Source of the DNA: Nageia nagi
Taxonomy: Eukaryota; Pinophyta
Assembly: GCA_050084985.1 (NCBI GenBank)
Contig: JBITNC010000001.1
Coordinates: 65,720,001 to 65,784,000 of the forward strand
Direction of reading: 5' to 3'
DNA length: 64,000 nucleotides
This document shows positions 46,775-57,204 of this stretch, piece by piece. The notes below the pieces were generated by a model. The model did not search any database. It was not told where the DNA came from and worked only from the letters and a program-made list of their open reading frames with translations. Position 1 is the stretch's first letter, and each line of letters begins with the position of its first letter. A program made the translations under genes and the position numbers.

Positions 46775-48866
46775 TGTTGAGCATGTGTGATTGTCATTGT
46801 TGTCAACACGTGGTTTTAGCTATGTCTTCGTGCGAGTTTTTCTAGAGCAAATAAGCAGGCTTCCAGAATGCAATGACAGCAAAGAGTAATTGAGGAGTTG
46901 GAACCAGTTAATTAAGTATTCTGTAAGTAGAGCATTCCAGAAATATGAAGATGAGTCACGATTTCGGGTCTTAATCCAAAACTGGATCTCGGAAGTGATG
47001 AGGTCAGCAAGGGGTGATTAAAAGAGCCGAGCCAGCGAGTAAAATGTTTCAGATTAAAAGGATGACATCATGCGGAAAGCTTTTTACTCTGCTTCCGGAG
47101 TCCAGAGAAGATGACGTTAGCAGTTGGTGTTGAAAAGTCTGGAAGGCCACGTAGATACATTGGAACTCTCTTCCGGAGTCCGGAGATGATGACATCATGC
47201 AGGAAGCATTTTACTCTACTTCTGAAGTTTAGAGAAGATGACATCAGCAGTTGGTGTTGAAAAGTCCCGAGATAAAAGTCCAGAAATAAAAGTCCAGAGA
47301 TAAAAGTGCAAAAACAAAAGTGCGGAGATAAAAGTGCGGAAATAAAAGTGCGGAGATAAAAGTGCGGAGATAAAAGTGCGGAGATAAAAGTTCGGAGATA
47401 AAATTCTGGAGATAAAAGTCCGGAGATAAAAGTCCGGAGATAAAAGTCCGGAGATAAAAGTCCAGAGATAAAAGTGCGGAGAATAAAAAGTGCGGAGAAT
47501 AAAAGTGCGGAGATAAAAGTCCGAGATAAAAGTCTGGAGATAAAAGTCCAGAGATAAAAGTCCAAAGATAAAATTGCGGAGATAAAAGTGCGGAGATAAA
47601 AGTCCGTAGATAAAAGTCTGGAGATAAAAGTCCGGAGATAAAAGTCCGGAGATAAAAGTCTGGAGATAAAAGTGCGGAGATAAAAGTCGGAGATAAAAGT
47701 GCGGAGATAAAAGTCCGGAGATAAAAGTTCAGAGATAAAAGTGCGGAAATAAAAGTGCGGAGATAAAAGTGCGGAGATAAAAGTGCGAAGATAAAAGTCT
47801 GGAGATAAAAGCCCGGAGATAAAAGTCCGAAGATAAAATTTCGGACATCGTAGGAAGCATTTTACTCTACTTTCAGAGTTCGGAGATGGTGACATCATGG
47901 TGTATACAATAAACATCCGATAAGCTAGACAAAGAGTTCAGGATTATCAAAAATACCATTATGAAGAAGAAAAGAGTCTAAAATTATCAGAAATAATTAG
48001 ATACTATCAAATCTCCTAAATCAGTGGAGGAAGAGCTATACGTGTCTGAACAAATTTGTTTGAGCAATAGGAGCATTCGTCAGTTATAGCAGTTGCAGAC
48101 TTAGATAGTGAACTCCCTTTGGTGCAGAAGCAGTTACAAATAAAGATCCCTTTTCAGTTTGTTTTTGATAACATGTAATGATAGGAACAGTTACTCGGGG
48201 AGTTTTCTTGAAGTGTAACGGTTTTTAGGAATTGATGTGAGTGAGAGATGGAGTGAAGGGAGGTGAGCAGAGAAGCTAGTGAAAGGAGGTGATAGCGTGG
48301 TAGAGGGGAGGATGAGTGAGTGAGAAGAGTTGAGCGAGTAGAGCTCTATGAGAGGAGGGAATAGCGTGGAAGTGGGGAGTATCTAGAGAAGGTGAAGTGA
48401 GCAAATGAATATGCAGAGAGTATAGTGATTGTTTAACTATGTTACTTTGGAGCTGTGTGCAGAGAATGAATAGTGAGCATTAGAGCTAGACCATTGAGGG
48501 TCTTCTAGAACTATATTCTTTCATCCTTTTTGAATGTTGTCTCAAGTGGGTGCTTGAGAGCTAGAGTTGGTGCTCCAAGCAGTAGGTGCTGCTATTTCTC
48601 AAAGTGGTAGTTGGTGCTACCCTTCACAGTTGGTGCTATGAATCTGTAAGCTTTCTTTAATGGCTGGATTTGGATTGGTGTCCAAGCAGTCATTTTCGGG
48701 ATGTAGCCAATCTGGTGAACCTCGTTACATCTGGTGTTGTGTGATGTACTAGTGTGCTTGCTCATTTTTCTCTAGCTTTTAATCTGTCTTTATTTAAGAA
48801 GGTTAAATTGATTATTTTTATATACACTGATTCACCCCCCCTCTCAGTGTCACTCGAAGTCCAACA
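46775..48866 (+). repeat. 3' LTR of Copia E
   Basis: TGTTGAGCAT to GTCCAACA, 2092 bp. The 57-bp excess over the 5' LTR is explained by the larger minisatellite (47263-47845). Confidence 0.92.
47263..47845 (+). repeat. 14-bp minisatellite in Copia E 3' LTR
   Basis: About 42 units of the same GGAGATAAAAGTSC family as 39872-40390, about 64 bp longer, while the surrounding LTR is about 98% identical. Confidence 0.95.
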
Positions 48867-49317
48867 TGGGGAACTCTATAAACTTTACTGTCCCAGCTAC
48901 ATTTTTATTTAGCCAGGCTGTGATACTTGCTCTCATATTGGAACTAGGTGTCATATACCAATCAATGTGCATAAGGGAATGCATAGGGGAGGGTGGATTA
49001 AAATCCTTCGCTACTAAAATGGAATCCAAATTTAGGATAGTCTTTCCTTGCAAGTCTCTGATAATTCTAGTTGCAGGATCAAATGCCCCCCTTATAACCT
49101 CTATCAACTCAGGAGTAGGAAAGCATCTGTGGGGGATGAAGTACATGAGACCCAACCCCATTGGTGAATGTGCTATGTGATTAAAACTAAAGTTTGGGCA
49201 CTTACCTTCAACGGTGCCCTTGGGGTTCTTATTTCGAGCTGTAATTTCAGTATCCCATAATAATTCTATGGAATCCATTATTTTCCTTGCTATCTTCGCT
49301 GATGATCCTAAGCTCAT
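48867..49317 (-). pseudogene. Element C accessory ORF, 5' part
   Basis: Begins with ATG at 49317, preceded by an in-frame TAA, about 520 bp downstream of the integrase end (49837). 150 codons are open up to the Copia E insertion; recognisable features are only a generally globular composition (for example MGLGLMYFIPHRCFPTPELI). The frame continues into 39374 once the insertion and one TGGGG copy are removed, so it was open when E arrived. I do not recognise a named family; searches against plant 'gypsy-type transposon' domains (PF04195, PF20167) would be the first test. Confidence 0.68.
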
Positions 49318-49836
49318 TTCTGTTTACTTATGCTACGCTTCTCAACTCTTCTTGTCTCACTTCTATCACCCTTAACTAGCACTTTGCTTTTCTCAGATTC
49401 TTCTGCTATATTTCATAGCTCCTGGTAATGCGCAGTAGATACTAGCTTTATAAATTTGTAAACAAATGCTTTCTATGAACTCTAGAATTTAGGTATTTTC
49501 GATGAGTAGTGTTCTTGGTCCTTTTATAGCTCATTTCGTTGATTGATGCGCAATCTCTCTGAATGCACGAAATAACCTAACGGATAGTAGCATTAATAAC
49601 TGATTGGATATTATATGCTCTTTTTGGGAACTCCGAGATTTGATTTTCTATACCCCTTTTGGAAACTTTAATTCTGTTGGTGCAAAAGTACAACTACCAT
49701 TAATCACTAAGCTACTAATAAATAGCTGACAACTACAACAACAACTTGAAATAAATGCAACCAGCACACTATTTATAATATGTGTACAAAATTATATCTT
49801 TTCAAAAGATCACTGTCCCGCACTTGCGATCTTATA

Positions 49837-50990
49837 TCACTTTAGGTGCTGTCCATTAACTGAAATCGGCAATTTGCACCCATTTAATGTTGCCAGCTCA
49901 AAGGCATTTTTCCCAACGCATTTAGCTACTAAATAGGGTCCAGACCACATGGATTCAAATTTTTTGTGTTTCCCAGGTTTAGCTCTATCTTCATCCCATT
50001 TCAACACTAAATCTCCTTCTCTGAAAGTATCTAGAGTTGATTTTCGACCGTCAAACCATTTTTTTACTATTTCATTTCTTCTCTGGAGGTCTTGATATGA
50101 TTGATTCTGGAGCTTTTCTAAATGCAATAGTTCATTCATCTGAACCTCGAGTGATTCAAAATCCTTGCCATATTCCTGCAAAACTTTTAAAACCAGAAGC
50201 TCAGAATGACTTGGTAATACTGCCCTTTTACTGTATACCAATGTATATGGGCTAGTTTTAATGGCTGATTTTACTATGATCTTGTCTGCCCACAATGCCC
50301 AATTGAGCTTTTCATGCCAAGTCTGGGGATTATCTTCCACTGTTCTTTTGAGGATCTGAATCAAATTCTTATTTGTAGACTCCGCCAAACCATTACCCTA
50401 GGGGTAATAGTTTGAGGAGGTTTTCCAATAGATACCTAATCTCATAGCAAAATTAGTAACTTCAGCTCCTACGAATGCTAAGCCATTATCTAAAATTATC
50501 GTTTGGGGAATACCATACCTGGTAATTAACTTTTCTATAAATCTTAGCATAGTCTTCTAATTTGCCTCTTTTACGGCCTCTGCTTTCGCCCATCTGGTGA
50601 AAAAGTCTGTAGCAGTAAGGATGAATTTATGTCTGAAAAAGGAGTTTGGATTGATGACTTGGATAAAATCCAGCCCCCACTGTTGGAAGGGTTCTTCTAC
50701 TTGGATTGGTTCCAATGGTAATACCGCATTTCTCTTTCTTCCTACATATCTTTGACACTTTTCACAATTTTGTGCCTTTGTGAAAGCATCTTTGAACATA
50801 GTAGGCCAGTAATATCATGCCTAAATAATCTTACCCACTATTGTGTATCTGGAGTAATGACCTCTAGACCCTCCAGAATGAAACTCTTCAATGAGCTTAG
50901 CTGACTTTGTCATCGATACACATCTTAACAAAATGCCATCATGATTTCTTCTATAAAGTATCTGATCTATCTCCATGTAATTCTGGGCAT
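49837..50990 (-). pseudogene. Element C integrase
   Basis: Zinc-binding N-terminus: FHSGGSRGHYSR (about 50885) and CEKCQRYVGR (about 50760). Core: WGLDFIQ and TATDFFTRWAKAEA (about 50670-50580) carry the two Asp; the Glu is in NGLAESTNKN (about 50390). C-terminus: FREGDLVLKWDEDRA, KKFESMWSGPYLVAK and LPISVNGQHLK at 49837. An in-frame TAG near 50398 replaces the usual Gln (YYP*GNGLAES), and further breaks lie near 50820 and 50557. The family inserts element cDNA into the chromosome. Confidence 0.88.
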
Positions 50991-51645
50991 GTATCTTGAA
51001 TCGCCTTCTTTGGGATGCATTCATGTTTCCTGGCAATTTTCTGGTCTCAAAATATTCGTTTAGCTGCTCCATCCAATCCTTTGTTGTATCTTTGGATACG
51101 GATTTTGGGGTTTCTTGTTCAACAAAGCATACCATCCCCTTTTCCAGTATCGTAGGTTTTGCAAGTTGCTCACAAAGTGCTCTTCCTTTTATGAGCTTGG
51201 TGGGCCGAATTTCCACATCGTATTTAAGAATTTTTGAAATCCACCCAGGTCTTCCTTCTCCCAATTCTCCCTGCATAACATAGGACCTAACATCCGGGTG
51301 TATGGTTAGAATCAAAATCCTACTCTGAGCAATGTAATGTTTTAACTTACTGAGTGCTTTCATAATAGCTAAGACCTATTTTTCAATGAAAATGTATTTT
51401 TCCTCACAACTGTTCATAGTCTGGCTGAAAAATGCGACTGGGTATTCCTCATTCCTTTCGTACTTCTGGGTTAAAATGGTTGCAACACTAGTATCTGAAC
51501 CATATGCGTATAAAATAAATTCTTTGCTAAAATCTGGATTTCTTAATATAGGAGCTTTTGTAATCGCTACCTTGATTTTTCGAAAAGCTTCTTTACATTC
51601 CTCAGTCCATACAAAAGGAGTATCCTTTTTTAGCATCCGGGTGAT
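50991..51645 (-). pseudogene. Element C RNase H (RT-linked) with altered active site
   Basis: It follows RT directly. TPFVWTEECKEAFRKIKVAI (51620) is the usual connection. FILYAYGSDTSVATILTQ stands where an active RNase H has an Asp-Ala-Ser-type motif, so the first catalytic Asp appears lost, and TIHPDV stands where TDH is usual. It continues as GRPGWISKILKYDVEIRPTK (about 51260) with a stop near 51366. A second RNase H-like domain lies upstream of RT, which may explain relaxed constraint here. Confidence 0.75.
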
Positions 51646-52650
51646 GGGTTTGATAATGTTTGAGAAATCCTGAATAAATCTTCTGACAAAGTTAATCTAT
51701 CCTAGAAAAGACTGCAGAGACTTCTTATTAGATGGGAGAGACAAGTCATTTATAGCTTTAACTCTATCCGGATCAATGGCCCACCCCTCTTTTCAAATGA
51801 CATGGCCCAATAATTTACCCTCATCTACTGCGAAGATAGACTTCTTAGGATTTAGGGATATACCATACCTCTTACATTTGATGAAGGCTTGCTCCAGATG
51901 TTGAACATGCATGTTTCTATTGTGAGAGAAAATAGTAATATCATCAAGGTATACCAATAGACTCTTGTTTACTAGCTCTCTGAAAGGTAGCCCCTGCATT
52001 GGATAGTCCAAAAGGCATTCTCTGAAAAGCAAATGTGCCCCATTTAGTTCTAAAAGCTATTTTAAATTGATCTTCATTCCAGACCCAAATCTGATTGTAC
52101 CTGAAGAAACTATCTATCAAAGAGAACTTTTCGACACCAGCTACAATATTTAGTATCTGTTCCATTGGCGGTAAGGGATAGTGATCTTTCAAAGATACTC
52201 TGTTTAAGCCCTGGAAATCCACACACAACCTTATCTCGCCATTTTTCTTTCGAACAGGCACAAGATTAGCTACCCAAGTGGAATGCTTAATGGGATAAAT
52301 TATCCCAGCCTTATACAATTTTAGAACCTCTTGCTTCATGGCAACTTCAATCTTAGGGTTTACTGGTCTTTGTTTTTGTCTGACTGGTTTAGCATCATCT
52401 ATCAACTTGATTGTATGCTGTATCACTAATTTATCAAAAACCTTTAAATCATCATAAGACCAAGCAATAACATCAACATATATTCTGCATAATTGTACAA
52501 TTTCCTGAATCTATTCTGGAGTATTAGATATACCAATTTTAATGACTTACCCAGAAAAACTTCATGTTCTTCATAGTTATCTGGGTTTACATTCATACCT
52601 CTTCTCTTTACTTGGTCACTCCTGTCAAACAATCCTTCGAATGGAATCAA
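51646..52650 (-). pseudogene. Element C reverse transcriptase
   Basis: Fingers and palm: AGIIYPIKHSTWVANLVPVR, GEIRLCVDFQGLNRVSLKDH and FQRMPFGLSNAGATFQRA in the frame 52426-51944. Frame changes follow, then LLVYLDDITIFSHNRN with the catalytic YLDD (about 51965-51940) and GISLNPKKSIFAVDEGKLLG. A linker frame (52650-52444) lies upstream. The sequence orders and motif spellings are those of plant Ty3/gypsy RTs. It is broken by at least two frameshifts. Confidence 0.9.
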
Positions 52651-52695
52651 ATTCTTAAGGATTTTATTATTGTTTAGCTAAATTATGTCTTACTC

Positions 52696-53139
52696 CTAGA
52701 AAACTTTGGATTCCTCTTCACCTACTGCATGACATACAGCTTTGTAATAAAAATTGGTTAATTTGAGCCTCATCCCAGAAAACCTACCAAAAGGAATCAT
52801 TATCCTTGGGACAGACTGAATATGTAATGCTTTGAAATGCTCAAACAGATCCCAAACTCGATTCCTGTAAGATTTCAAATAATGATGCTTGACTGAACAT
52901 TTACCTGTCACCTGTTTCATGATCAACTCTGAATCCCCTTTGATCCTTAAACACTGAATTTTCATTTTGATGGCTTTTTCTAGTCCTAGGCAGAGAGCTT
53001 CATATTCTGTCACATTATTGGAACATAACCAGGTGAGTCTGAAAGAAAATCTATGTGCCTTACCAGTTGGGTTGGTCAGGATAATCCCAGCTCTAGATCC
53101 ATTTTTGGATCTTGCCCCATCAAAAGACATCTCCCACAT
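52696..53139 (-). pseudogene. Element C additional RNase H-like domain, upstream of RT
   Basis: MWEMSFDGARSKNGSRAGII at 53139, CSNNVTEYEALCLGLEKAI and RIKGDSELIMKQVTGKC give the Asp, Glu and Asp positions of an RNase HI-type fold, with the TNN-x-AEYEAL style typical of the extra ('archaeal-type') RNase H of plant Tat elements. The expected C-terminal N-x-x-A-D motif is not visible; after SVPRIMI the sequence looks frameshifted. It starts ten bases after the protease frame ends and precedes RT, whereas in the Tat elements I know the extra domain lies between RNase H and integrase. Confidence 0.75.
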
Positions 53140-53148
53140 TTCATTTCT

Positions 53149-53931
53149 CTAGAAATCTTCCCTTGTGAGTTCTGGGATGAAAGATTCCAGTTCTATTAAA
53201 TAATAATTTCCAAACTCCAGGTCATAGATAGTGTTGAGCATACTCATACTACAAGGGTCTTCAGTTTGTAATTCTTTCAACAATTCATCTGATTCTTCCA
53301 ATTGACCAAAGATTGCACAAACCTCCTCCCTTTTCTCAACGTGAAACTCAAAAATTTCCTCATTATTCAGTCTTACCCTCTTGTTTCCACAAGGGATCAA
53401 ATAATGGGTGTAGTCCATTGCTAGATAACCCCCTATTTTAGCTATAAATTCCCTAGATAGACATAGCCCGAACAAAGGGGGCAGCTCAACAGCTACAACT
53501 TCCTGAATAATAATTACAGAGGGACACTTATGTATTTTCAAGACTACATCTTTGATCACTCCTACTATTTTGATAGGTATGGAATCCAGTTGTAGTACTC
53601 CGATGGATGTTCTTGTCATAGGCAACCCCATTACATCACACACTGCTTTAGGCATCACGATAGTAGCTACCCCAGTATCAACCAAATAATTATGAAGTAC
53701 ATATCCCTCAATTTCTAGAGTCATATAAAAAGCTGGAGGTTTATTCTTTCCCATCCCTAGATATTTTGATGTCTCAAAAAGATTAAGCACTCTCTCCATT
53801 CCTTCATTCAATGCTATAAGAGACATTTTCAGTAAATCAATTTGCCTGGGTATTTTTAAAGCTTCAAACAAGGACACTCTCGCGGGAGTTCTCTTTAGCT
53901 CTGCCATAATGTTGAACTCTAGGATAGTCAA
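53149..53931 (-). pseudogene. Element C aspartic protease region
   Basis: A 260-codon open stretch. LEIEGYVLHNYLVDTGVATI (about 53720-53665) carries the D-T-G active site of retroviral-type proteases, followed by MPKAVCDVMGLPM. The N-terminal part (INSIDLLKM-like) and the C-terminal Glu-rich part are spacer regions. The protease would mature Gag-Pol. This part is open, but the surrounding polyprotein has stops. Confidence 0.85.
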
Positions 53932-54026
53932 AGGTTCACCAATTTTATTTCTAAATCTATCGATAAATCTCTCCTGAAGCTGTAGAGTATCATCTTTTCT
54001 TTGATGCTTGGTGAGCGAAGGGAACC

Positions 54027-55534
54027 TTAACTTCCAGAGATTTTGATCACTGCTTTGGTTTTCGAAAATGGGAATTTTTGGGAAACTATTTCCTTTTCTG
54101 GGGTCTTTTCCTTAGAACCAGAATTTGCATCTTGCTTTTTAGGAATCACTGAATAGGAACTCTTTTGGGATTCAATCTTTCTTTCTAGAATACTGGAGAC
54201 TAGGGGTTTTTTCCCTGATCTTGTTTCCACAGTAAAAACTCCTATATCCGCTGGTGTAAAATTCATCAGGTTCACATCTTGGTTCCTATCATCAGCTACA
54301 CCAGGTAGAGGAATACCCCCACTTCTTGATAAATACTCTTGGTACTGATAAATAGGACATGTTGTTTGCTCATGAGCATCATTACAGGCCAAACACAAAC
54401 CAGTGGCTGACTCGAAAGAGGAAGCTTGGCTTACATTCTCATTCAACACATGTTGACCCTTTTCTACAGAAGATAAGGATATCTTCTTACATTGCTTTGC
54501 CTGCTTAGAATGGTAATCTAATTTGCCATATTCCTACATAAATTTTGGAGTTCCTGAATCTCTGTCGATGAAGCTACCCCTTGATTCATATTAGGCTAAA
54601 GAGGGGTTGGTAAGGCCAAGGGAGCTCTAGGGGCTGGCAAGGTTGATGGCCACTATTGAACAGGGGTGGGAATACTGGCCAGAGGTGGAGCCAAGCTAAT
54701 TACTTGAGGTCTCAAAATTTGCTGTTGGTCGGTTACTAGAAAATAAGGCATTGGCATGTGACTTGGCAATTTTCCAACTGCAATAAGATAGGATTCAGCA
54801 TATACTGCTTGTCTATAGACCTCTAGGAAAGTATTTACTCCAAAATTTTGGATTTGCAGAGAGAGATCCGGAGGAAAGGCTCTCAAGTAATACATTAAGG
54901 TTTGAAATTACTGAGGCCTGACTGGCATTGGGACTCTCATCCAAGTTTTTTGGAATCTAATGTTGAAATCAGGGATATTTTCTTGCTCATATCTTTTGAT
55001 TGAAGTGAACTGTGTTAACAGAGAAAAAGGATCTCCTAATTCATTAAATTCCAAGATAAAGGGCTCTGCTAGTTGAGCCCAAGTGGTTATAGATCCATTA
55101 GGAAGGCCCCTGTACCAATCTAGGACCTTTCCTTTGAAAGACTGAGCCAGTAATCTCACCATGACATCTTCATGTTGAATATTATGAATCTTAGCTAGGC
55201 CAGCTACATCAACACAATGCTCATAAGCCATTTTCTCTGAAGTTGCATCAAACTCTGGAAGGGTTTTGAAAACATTAGCTGGGATGTCATGCAACACGAC
55301 CAGAGCTATTGGTACCCCATTGTCCCATTCTGGATAAATATTCTGAGCTGGATTAGCCATTTTAGGAGAGGTATTTCTAGTGAGAAGATTGGATGGTTCT
55401 GGCTTGGTAAAGGATTTTAGGGTGCTGATACTATTTAGAGACTTGGACTTGATCAGGGTCTTTCTCTTAGGAGCATCTAACGTTCTAAAATCCAATGCTT
55501 CTTTTGCTACTCTAGTTTTAGATCTAGTCCACAT
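54027..55534 (-). pseudogene. Element C gag
   Basis: The probable start is Met at 55534 (MWTRSKTRVAKEALDFR); the frame opens further upstream at 55594 but that extension is unlike gag. The retrotransposon-gag core contains LLAQSFKGKVLDWYRGLPNG, WAQLAEPFILEFNE and YEQENIPDFNIRFQKTW (about 55160-54935). An in-frame TAA (54908-54910) and TAG (54653-54655) follow, with the reading continuing in the same frame. The frame 54449-54027 holds a zinc knuckle CLACNDAHEQTTC (CX2CX3HX4C). It forms the particle in the family. Confidence 0.85.
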
Positions 55535-55654
55535 AAACTCTAGGTTGCAAAAGAAAATAAAAGGTTCAAAAGCACATATGATATTTACAAACAATCTACT
55601 TTAATACATACCATAGATAGTGCTTCAGCAAAGTCACCAATAAGTTTCTTCTTG

Positions 55655-55671
55655 TCCCACTGGGCATGCCA
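55655..55671 (-). other. Primer-binding site of element C
   Basis: On the minus strand, TGGCATGCCCAGTGGGA lies 11 bases inside the right LTR edge. Element D has the same motif. It fixes the right LTR as the 5' LTR. Confidence 0.8.
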
Positions 55672-55682
55672 AAAAGAAATAC

Positions 55683-57204
55683 TGTTGATTAGGATTGTGT
55701 AATATACGTGCCATGAACAATCTTAACCAAAGTAAATCAAGAACAGACTATGGTGATAGTCTGATCTTCGGAGAAGGCCGGTTCCTTATACATTGGGTGT
55801 AGGAGAAGTAACAGGAAAGAAAATAAAAGGAGTAGAGTGTGAGGAATTTAAGCAAAAGGCTTAGGGTAATAAGAGAGAAAGCAAAGGTGAATCACTAGTT
55901 CAGCGCGGGCTTTCACAGGGTGTGAAACCTTGGTCTGAATCTAGTGTAGCAACTACAGTACAAGCTCTCACTCTCTAATAGTTTCCCAGCTTTAGTCTAC
56001 CATGTATGCAGACATAGTTATACTAATAGCTCGTAATTATCATTCAGGAAACATGCCAAGCTGCCACAATGTAACCTAATTAAGAATAATAATTACGAGT
56101 GCTAGATAAGAAAGGTCAAGATGGTATCATATTACTGATAAAAAACTACAGGTATTAGAGAATAAATGTAAGGAGCAATACTAGGGCTTCTGACCTTTTT
56201 TCCACTTTATTTTCATATACTTATACTGAAAAAATAATAGTTACAAGAAAATGAGAACAGAACTGTTACAAAAAAAATGGCCTCAAGATTCTGGCCACTT
56301 CTAACCATCATCATCTATCTATGCCACTTGTCTGAATGTTACAGAACTGAGGAGGTCATGGAAGGTAATGCCTTCTCAAAACTAAGGTTTTGCCTTTCAC
56401 AGGTATCGATTCCTCTAGGATCTATTTCTTGCCAAAATATGACCATCTTTTCCTCTGCAACATCATCATTTTATTCTGGAAAGCTTTACTTTAGGAACAC
56501 TTCATTTACGAACTCCGACTTTTCACTTATCTCTTGCTGACCTCATCATCTCTGGAACCGATCTTTACCAAAAAAGTGACCATCTTTTCCTCTGTGACAT
56601 CATCATTTCGCTTCGATGTGCTTTATTCACTGAGTCTAGCTCTTCACTTATCCCTTGCTGACCTCATCATCTCCAGAACCTGGTCTTTACCAAAAAGTGA
56701 CCATCTTTTCCTCTGTGATGTCATCCTTTCGCTTCGATGCACTTTATTCACTGACTCTGGCTCTTCACTTATCCCTTGCTAACCTCATCATCTCTGAAAC
56801 CCAGTCTTTACCAAAAAGTGACCATCTTTTCCTCTATGATGTAATCATTTCACTCCGACGTGCTTTATTTACTGACTCTGGCTCTTCACTTATCCCTTGC
56901 TAACCTCATCATCTCTGGAATATCCTACTTACTGGCTCTGGCTATTCAATCACCCCTTGCTGACCTCATCTCTTTCGGGATCCGGTTTCATTCAAAATGT
57001 GAACATTGTTTTCCCCATGACATCATCTTCATACTTCTGGAATGCCTCACTTTACTAATTATGGATTTTCGATAACCCTTTTGCTGACCTCATCTCCTCC
57101 AGGATCCGGGTTACTCAACATTAACTTTGCGGGGCTTTTCTTCTTTCGTAATTACTTTCAGAAACCAGTTCTTAAAACCTATTATGATTATGTATTGATA
57201 TACA
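55683..57204 (-). repeat. Right (5') LTR of element C
   Basis: 1522 bp, bounded by TGTTGATTAG and GATATACA, followed by the target duplication GGTAG. It carries the same four tandem units (56440-56925) and shared module (about 56918-57065) as the left LTR. Confidence 0.93.

Larger units (their letters stand above)
39380..48866 (+). mobile_element. Copia (SIRE/Maximus-like) retrotransposon E
   Basis: Complete element with 2-kb LTRs (39380-41414 and 46775-48866), a perfect target duplication TGGGG (39375-39379 and 48867-48871), a tRNA-iMet primer site, gag, protease, integrase, RT and RNase H in Copia order, and several GGGGGAG tracts before the 3' LTR. Long LTRs, a gag with a coiled-coil-rich insert and repeated polypurine tracts fit the SIRE/Maximus lineage; no envelope-like ORF is present. 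LTRs differ by about 2% in an ~860-bp stretch compared by eye, all transitions. It is inserted in element C's accessory ORF, so it is younger than C. Confidence 0.93.
34703..57204 (-). mobile_element. Ty3/gypsy Tat-like retrotransposon C (22.5 kb with nested Copia E)
   Basis: LTRs at 34703-36226 and 55683-57204 are flanked by a perfect target duplication GGTAG (34698-34702 and 57205-57209). Genes run on the minus strand from the right LTR: gag, protease, RNase H-like domain, RT, RNase H, integrase, then a large accessory ORF. Without Copia E the element is about 13 kb. In the first ~570 bp the LTRs differ by about 3-4% by eye, mostly transitions. It inserted into the D' LTR. Every coding region contains stops or frameshifts. 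Confidence 0.93.

Noticed and set aside
49500-49836. Small gene between integrase end and accessory ORF of C
   Set aside because: No open frame or motif of note; it is the spacer that also exists in element D.
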